Shown one piece after another: positions 59,760-64,000 of a stretch of 64,000 nucleotides of DNA. How positions within the stretch are numbered: the first letter of the stretch is position 1; every line of letters begins with the position of its first letter. The notes below the pieces were generated by a model. The model was not told the DNA's origin and ran no database searches. It saw nothing but the letters and a program-made list of their open reading frames with translations. The position numbers and the translations under genes were made by a program. Source of the stretch: Achromobacter insolitus. Lineage in GTDB: Bacteria; Pseudomonadota; Gammaproteobacteria; Burkholderiales; Burkholderiaceae_B. The DNA lies in NCBI RefSeq assembly GCF_002209555.1, contig NZ_NJIF01000002.1, positions 868,001 to 932,000 on the forward strand, in the 5' to 3' direction.

Positions 59760-60487
59760 TGCCGGAAATGAACGTTCAAAAATTGAGCGGGGAGATCAGG
59801 GGGCTGACGCGGTCGCGTCGCAGACATGACTTCGTCCTAAGTCAGATTGGCGGCGGGCTTGGCCCCGCCGCGGTGTCGGCTAGCCTGGTCGGGATGGCCG
59901 GCGCCGCCATCTCGATTGCGACGCTGGATACCGCGGAAACGGCGGACTATGTGGAGTTCACGCTCGACGGGAAGCCATTGCGGGGCTGGTTCTGGAGGTT
60001 TCCTTTCAATGATGGAGACAACCTGGAGGTTGTCGCGGAAGCGTCCGAAAGCGGGGTTTGGTCGGCTTTAGGAGCCCGCCGCGAGTCGGACGGATTGGTT
60101 GCTGTCTATCCTCATTGCTTTGAGGGACGTTGGTCGCACTATTTTTCGACCTTTCGCGTTTGGGCGGCCATCATGGGTTTCACGTTCATTGTTGTGCTGA
60201 TCTTTGACTTGATCCTGGCCACGAAGCAAGAGAATTTCAGCTGGAGCGGGCATGCGTGGGTGTATGCCGGCTACTTTGGTTTCATGCTGCCGGGCATGCT
60301 CGGTGTCAGTATCTTTTTTGCTTGGCTTGCCGGACGGAAGACGGAGGGGTTCGCGCGATTCTCAGAGTCGGTCTTTCGTGGATTTGGTTGGGCTAGCCCC
60401 AGCAAACTGAATCTGCGGGCGGCGTCCAACAAGAGGCGCAAGCCGGGCGATTGCAGGGACTACGGTTTGCGCTACTTCAGATATTGA
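59759..60487 (+). CDS. membrane protein, putative immunity to the VasX-like effector (copy 2)
   Basis: A 242-residue paralogue of the preceding gene with the same layout: RRRHDFVLSQIGGGLG, ADYVEFTLDGKPLRGWFWRFPF, LVAVYPHCFEGRWSHY, two membrane helices (AIMGFTFIVVLIFDLILA, GYFGFMLPGMLGVSIFFAWLAG), GFGWASPSKLNL and LRYFRY at the end. It is coupled to copy 1 by a one-base TGATG overlap. Two divergent copies in tandem suggest immunity against more than one toxin variant, or gene dosage. The immunity role is inferred from position and topology. Confidence 0.78.
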   Translation: MPEMNVQKLSGEIRGLTRSRRRHDFVLSQIGGGLGPAAVSASLVGMAGAAISIATLDTAETADYVEFTLDGKPLRGWFWRFPFNDGDNLEVVAEASESGVWSALGARRESDGLVAVYPHCFEGRWSHYFSTFRVWAAIMGFTFIVVLIFDLILATKQENFSWSGHAWVYAGYFGFMLPGMLGVSIFFAWLAGRKTEGFARFSESVFRGFGWASPSKLNLRAASNKRRKPGDCRDYGLRYFRY

Positions 60488-60495
60488 CGGGACAT

Positions 60496-60597
60496 ATGAA
60501 TGTTCAGACGTCGAGCGGAGGGATCGTCGGCCTGACGCGGCCGCGCCGCAACCGAGCCGGCGAGTTCTGGAGCATTGAATGGATTACACGGGGTTGA
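60496..60597 (+). pseudogene. N-terminal remnant of a third immunity copy
   Basis: A 33-codon frame begins MNVQTSSGGIVGLTRPRRNR, matching the start of copy 2 (MNVQ-x-x-SGEI-x-GLTRSRRR). The match then breaks off and a stop follows. The match is closest for the first ~19 codons in both DNA and protein. It overlaps the start of the next gene in another frame, so it is the scar of a third tandem copy deleted by recombination, not a working gene. Confidence 0.7.
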
Positions 60598-61505
60598 TAC
60601 GCAAATTCCCCAACGACCGGCCGCTTGGGGACTTCGACCGCGAACACCGCTTGCAGCAGAAGAAACGGCTGGACGTACCGCTGGCGGCCGATTCCTGCGT
60701 GGTGAAGATGAATTCCAATGCTCTGGTCTTGGCGGACCGCTGGTACGCCTACCGGGGCATGCTGGCGCTGATGGGGCTCGTAGGCGTGGCCTTCGGCGTG
60801 GGCATTATCCGGGAGCTGGCTTGGGCCCTGGTGGACGGGCTGCCCAATGAGAACGGGCTCTGGACGGCGGTTTTCATCAGCATGGCGATGGGCGCGGCGC
60901 TCGCGGCAGCCGGGGCATGGGTCGCGGGCAAGGAGATGTTCCGGTGGACGTACTATCCCATCGCCCTGGACCGCAAGCACAAGCTGGTACACGTGTTCCG
61001 GCTGGACGGAGCGGTGCTGACGGCGAAGTGGAACAAGCTCTACTTCACGCTTGGCGGAGGGGTCGACGGGTTTCAGCACCGGACTTGGGATGTCCGCGGG
61101 CTGATCCTGGATCCGGACGGCGTGACGGTCAGGGAGACATTTGCGTTCAGCTCGGTCACGTACCGGGTCGAAGACGCGTATTCCCATTGGGAGTTTCTGC
61201 GCCGCTACATGGAGGACGGCCCGCAAGCCGTGCAGGACGCGGTCTTGCATTGCGTGCCGGCGGACGGCAAGCCGGAGACCTTCGCCCTATCCAAGCAGCG
61301 CGCCTTTGCCGAGGATGCACAAGGTCCGGGCTTCCTGTCCCTGCTGATGATGCCGTTCAATCTTCTACACGCCATCATGCGCTGGGCGGTGATGCAGACC
61401 AGCAAGATCCCGGCGTTTCCGCCGGAGATTGAGGCCACGCTGCAACCTGAGCCGGGCGACAAGTACGTGCGCGATGCGTCGATGAATCCCGAAGACCTGC
61501 GCTAG
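60579..61505 (+). CDS. membrane protein, module C (DUF6708-like)
   Basis: A 308-residue protein with a ~70-residue N-terminal region, two membrane helices (GMLALMGLVGVAFGVGIIREL and VFISMAMGAALAAAGAWVAG) and a C-terminal cytoplasmic domain starting YYPIALDRKHKLVHVFRLDG. The overall layout and that segment resemble DUF6708 proteins found in T6SS effector modules; the assignment is tentative. It overlaps the remnant of the third immunity copy at its start. It may be another immunity factor or an unrelated module C passenger. Confidence 0.65.
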   Translation: MDYTGLIRKFPNDRPLGDFDREHRLQQKKRLDVPLAADSCVVKMNSNALVLADRWYAYRGMLALMGLVGVAFGVGIIRELAWALVDGLPNENGLWTAVFISMAMGAALAAAGAWVAGKEMFRWTYYPIALDRKHKLVHVFRLDGAVLTAKWNKLYFTLGGGVDGFQHRTWDVRGLILDPDGVTVRETFAFSSVTYRVEDAYSHWEFLRRYMEDGPQAVQDAVLHCVPADGKPETFALSKQRAFAEDAQGPGFLSLLMMPFNLLHAIMRWAVMQTSKIPAFPPEIEATLQPEPGDKYVRDASMNPEDLR

Positions 61506-61585
61506 GGGATTTCATCCGGCGGCGCGGCGGACCGGATTTGCGCTAGGATTACCCCGACCTTTCCGCCCCTCCCTGGAGCCCCCGC

Positions 61586-62284
61586 ATGACCGACCTCAGC
61601 GCCTTTCCCATCACCAAGAAGTGGCCCGCCCGGCACCCCGACCGCATCCAGCTGTATTCGCTGCCCACGCCCAATGGCGTGAAGGTGTCGATCCTGCTGG
61701 AGGAAACCGGGCTGCCCTACGAGGTCCACCGGGTCAGCTTCGACGCCAAAGACCAGTTTTCGCCCGAATTCCTGTCGCTCAGCCCGAACAACAAGATCCC
61801 GGCCATCCTCGATCCCAATGGTCCCGAGGGCAAGCCGCTGGGCCTGTTCGAGTCGGGCGCCATCCTGATCTACCTGGCCAGCAAGGCGGGCAAGTTCCTG
61901 CCGGCGGACACGGCGGGGCGCTATGAGACCCTGCAATGGGTCATGTTCCAGATGGGCGGCATCGGCCCGATGTTCGGCCAGTTGGGCTTCTTCCACAAGT
62001 TCGCGGGCAAGGACTATGAAGACAAGCGCCCGCGCGACCGCTACGCGGAAGAATCCAGGCGCCTCTTGAACGTGCTGGACCAGCGCCTGGAAGGCCGTGA
62101 CTGGGTGATGGGCGACGAGTACACCATTGCCGACATCGCCATCCTGCCCTGGGTGCGCAACCTGGTGGGTTTCTACGGCGCGGGCGAGCTGGTGGAGTTC
62201 TCGCGCTTCAAGAATGTCGCCCGGGTGCTGGAAGCCTTCGTGGCGCGTCCTGCGGTGGCCAGGGGCCTGACGATCCCCGGATAA
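61586..62284 (+). CDS. glutathione S-transferase (Nu-class, YghU/YfcG-like)
   Basis: A 232-residue GST of the bacterial YghU/YfcG type, with disulfide-bond reductase or thiol-transferase activity expected. It has an N-terminal thioredoxin-like domain: IQLYSLPTPNGVKVSILLEETG, NNKIPAILDPNGP with the cis-Pro, and ESGAILIYLA with the GSH-binding Glu-Ser. The C-terminal helical domain has MFQMGGIGPMFGQLGFFHKFAGK and YTIADIAILPWVRN. GGAG precedes the ATG. It is the first gene after the T6SS island and seems unrelated to it. Confidence 0.9.
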   Translation: MTDLSAFPITKKWPARHPDRIQLYSLPTPNGVKVSILLEETGLPYEVHRVSFDAKDQFSPEFLSLSPNNKIPAILDPNGPEGKPLGLFESGAILIYLASKAGKFLPADTAGRYETLQWVMFQMGGIGPMFGQLGFFHKFAGKDYEDKRPRDRYAEESRRLLNVLDQRLEGRDWVMGDEYTIADIAILPWVRNLVGFYGAGELVEFSRFKNVARVLEAFVARPAVARGLTIPG

Positions 62285-62347
62285 CGCCACGCGTATCCGG
62301 CCTCTACAATCGGCCCTGTCATCCCTCACCGAAAGCCAGGGCCGCTC

Positions 62348-63274
62348 ATGGAACTCCGCCAGCTGCGTTACTTCGTCCGCGTCGTGGAGGCGGGCAGCAT
62401 CGGCCGCGCCGCGCAATCCATAGGCATGGTGACGTCGGCGCTCAGCCAGCAGATCAGCCGGCTGGAGGGCGAGTTGTCCACCCGCTTGCTGCGGCGCAGC
62501 GCCAGCGGCGTGGAGCCCACCGACGCCGGCTTGGCATTCTTCCGCCAGGCGCAACTGGCGTTGCGGCATGCCGACGACGCGGTGCAGGCCGCGCAGCAGG
62601 CCAGGCTGGCCGGCCACGTCAGCGTGGGTCTGCCTTCCACCACGGCGGCGATCCTGGGCGCGCCGTTCGTGCAGGCGATGAGCCAGCGTTATCCGGACAT
62701 TCGCCTGCACCTGGTGGAGGCATTGTCAGGGCACCTGAGCGACATGCTCAATGGACGCTTGCTGGATCTGGCGATCGTGTTTCAGGCCGAGTCCGCGCGC
62801 CGCTGGAGCGTCACGCCCTTGCTGGATGAACCGCTGTTTCTCCTCGCCCGGCCCGGCATGGCGGGGCTGCCGGCTGGCGAGACCACGCGCATCGAGGCCA
62901 TCGCGCATCTGCCGCTGGTCCTGCCCAGCGCGCGCCACGGGTTGCGGGCTCTGGTCAACCACGCCTATCAGCAGTCGGGCCGCACGCCGCTGGTGGCGGT
63001 GGAAGTGGACGGCCTGCCGGTGCTGATGGACGTGGTGCAGCTGGGCCACGTGGCGACCATCCAGCCCAGTTCCGCCATGGCCCGCATTGCGCCGGGCCAG
63101 CTGCATATGGCGCGCATCGACGACGCGCATTTGTTCCGCCCCAATCTGCTGGCCAGCCTGTCCGAGGACGAGCTTTCGCCTGCGGCGCTGGCCGCCCGGC
63201 TGGTGCTGGCGGACGTCTCGCGCACCCTGGTGCGCGAGGGCAAATGGCCGGTGGTGACTCTTCACGATTCATGA
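62348..63274 (+). CDS. LysR-family regulator, likely TcuR
   Basis: A 308-residue LysR regulator: HTH with LRQLRYFVRVVEAGSIGRAAQ and ALSQQISRLEGELS at the N-terminus, then the effector domain with SVGLPSTTAAILGAPFV and LVEALSGHLSDML. It lies 77 bases upstream of a TcuA-like gene on the same strand, matching the regulator/dehydrogenase neighbourhood of the tricarballylate (tcu) loci, so TcuR is the likely role. That name is inferred from position, not from residue identity. Confidence 0.88.
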   Translation: MELRQLRYFVRVVEAGSIGRAAQSIGMVTSALSQQISRLEGELSTRLLRRSASGVEPTDAGLAFFRQAQLALRHADDAVQAAQQARLAGHVSVGLPSTTAAILGAPFVQAMSQRYPDIRLHLVEALSGHLSDMLNGRLLDLAIVFQAESARRWSVTPLLDEPLFLLARPGMAGLPAGETTRIEAIAHLPLVLPSARHGLRALVNHAYQQSGRTPLVAVEVDGLPVLMDVVQLGHVATIQPSSAMARIAPGQLHMARIDDAHLFRPNLLASLSEDELSPAALAARLVLADVSRTLVREGKWPVVTLHDS

Positions 63275-63351
63275 AGACCTGTTGACGCCTGCCTGATATC
63301 CGCGGGCGCCCGCGCTCGCTACAGTCCGTTCCTTGGAATAGGAACAACGGC

Positions 63352-64000
63352 ATGGTCGACGTCTTGGTGGTGGGTGGGGGTAACGCGGCGCTGTGCGCGG
63401 CCCTGATGGCGCGCGAGGCGGGCGCCAGCGTGCTGCTGCTGGAAGCGGCGCCACGTGAATGGCGCGGTGGCAATTCGCAGCACACGCGCAATCTGCGCTG
63501 CATGCACGACGCGCCGCAAGACGTGCTGGTCGATGCCTATCCCGAGGAAGAGTATTGGCAGGACCTGCTCAAGGTGACCGGCGGCCTGACCAATGAGCAT
63601 CTGGCGCGCCTGGTTATCCGTGAATCCTCCACCTGTCGGGACTGGATGCGCCGCCATGGCGTGAATTTTCAGCCACCCTTGTCCGGCGCACTGCACGTGG
63701 CGCGCACCAACGCCTTCTTCATGGGCGGTGGCAAGGCCCTGGTCAATGCCTATTACCGCAGCGCCGAGGCGCTGGGCGTGCGGATCCGCTACGACGCGCC
63801 GGTCGACTCGCTGGAATTGGATGGAGGGCGTTTCGTGGCGGCGCGCATCGGCGATGAGCGCATCGAGGCGCGCGCCTGCGTGCTGGCGGCCGGAGGCTTC
63901 GAGTCCAACCGCGAATGGATGCGCGAGGCCTGGGGCCAGAACGAGCGCGGCGAGTGGCCGGCCGACAACTTCCTGATCCGCGGCACGCGCTACAACATGG
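63352..64000 (+). CDS. tcuA: TcuA, FAD-dependent tricarballylate dehydrogenase (C-terminus cut)
   Basis: The first 216 codons of a flavoprotein that would oxidise tricarballylate to cis-aconitate. The N-terminal dinucleotide-binding motif VLVVGGGNAALCAALMAREAGA opens the FAD domain, followed by GGNSQHTRNLRCMHD, the FFMGGGKALVNAYYRSA segment near residue 125 and VLAAGGFESNREWM. GGAAC lies about seven bases upstream of the ATG. The gene is cut by the window edge; tcuB and tcuC would be expected beyond it. Confidence 0.85.
   Translation, partial: MVDVLVVGGGNAALCAALMAREAGASVLLLEAAPREWRGGNSQHTRNLRCMHDAPQDVLVDAYPEEEYWQDLLKVTGGLTNEHLARLVIRESSTCRDWMRRHGVNFQPPLSGALHVARTNAFFMGGGKALVNAYYRSAEALGVRIRYDAPVDSLELDGGRFVAARIGDERIEARACVLAAGGFESNREWMREAWGQNERGEWPADNFLIRGTRYNM

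Noticed and set aside
30051..61505. Insertion sequence or integrase behind effector module shuffling
   Set aside because: No transposase, integrase or terminal inverted repeats were seen; the remnants suggest homologous recombination instead.

Overview
The window is high-GC, densely coded DNA that looks like a beta-proteobacterial (Burkholderiales, family Alcaligenaceae) chromosome, most like Achromobacter or Bordetella. The evidence is the gene style: a Bug-type tripartite tricarboxylate receptor, many LysR regulators, a tcuA-type dehydrogenase beside a LysR gene, a fused indolepyruvate ferredoxin oxidoreductase, and one large type VI secretion (T6SS) island. The genus is inferred; no rRNA or other taxonomic marker is present. 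No tRNA, rRNA, CRISPR array, insertion sequence or phage integrase was seen.

Layout. (1) 1-13.6 kb is ordinary metabolism and regulation: a truncated sigma-54 activator, a Bug receptor / alpha-beta hydrolase / AA_synth-family operon with a divergent LysR, a second LysR divergent from the indolepyruvate oxidoreductase, a membrane diguanylate cyclase, a free-standing DUF2235 hydrolase, and an MTA/SAH nucleosidase. (2) 13.6-61.5 kb is a T6SS island encoding all thirteen core subunits (TssA-TssM, counting Hcp as TssD and VgrG as TssI), plus PAAR and TagF. (3) 61.5-64 kb holds a glutathione S-transferase, a LysR gene and the start of tcuA.

The T6SS island is built of blocks. A minus-strand block (15864 to 13648) encodes a PDG-repeat protein, a PAAR tip, a periplasmic TPR protein and probably a tiny lipoprotein. 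TssA faces it. A second minus-strand block (25065 to 17196) encodes a TagX-like cell-wall peptidase, a membrane-anchored ketosynthase-like protein, TssM, TagF and a BON-OmpA protein. A third (42761 to 34125) encodes TssJ, TssK, TssL, an evolved VgrG ending in a zinc-metalloprotease-like domain, and a small exported protein that is the likely immunity factor. The plus-strand block (42918-52450) encodes a TPR lipoprotein, TssB, TssC, Hcp, TssE, TssF, TssG and ClpV/TssH. No Fha, PpkA or PppA gene is visible although TagF is present.

Three effector modules hang on three vgrG genes. Module A (26177-33292): vgrG, DUF4123 chaperone, two paralogous membrane-anchored putative immunity genes, a Tle1-like DUF2235 effector and a truncated third immunity copy. 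The effector's nucleophile elbow reads G-C-D-W-G where the family normally has G-F-S-R-G. Module B (34125-39912): the VgrG-metalloprotease fusion and its putative immunity gene. Module C (52465-61505): vgrG, DUF4123 chaperone, a VasX/BTH_I2691-like pore-forming effector, two tandem paralogous membrane immunity candidates, the remnant of a third, and another membrane protein. Strong stop/start overlaps (ATGA, TGATG) inside the modules indicate translational coupling.

The most unusual items are the Ser-to-Asp elbow in the Tle1-like effector, the ketosynthase-like protein in the tssM operon, the PDG-repeat protein beside PAAR, the four exact 18-residue repeats in the metalloprotease VgrG linker, and the decayed immunity copies at two effector loci.
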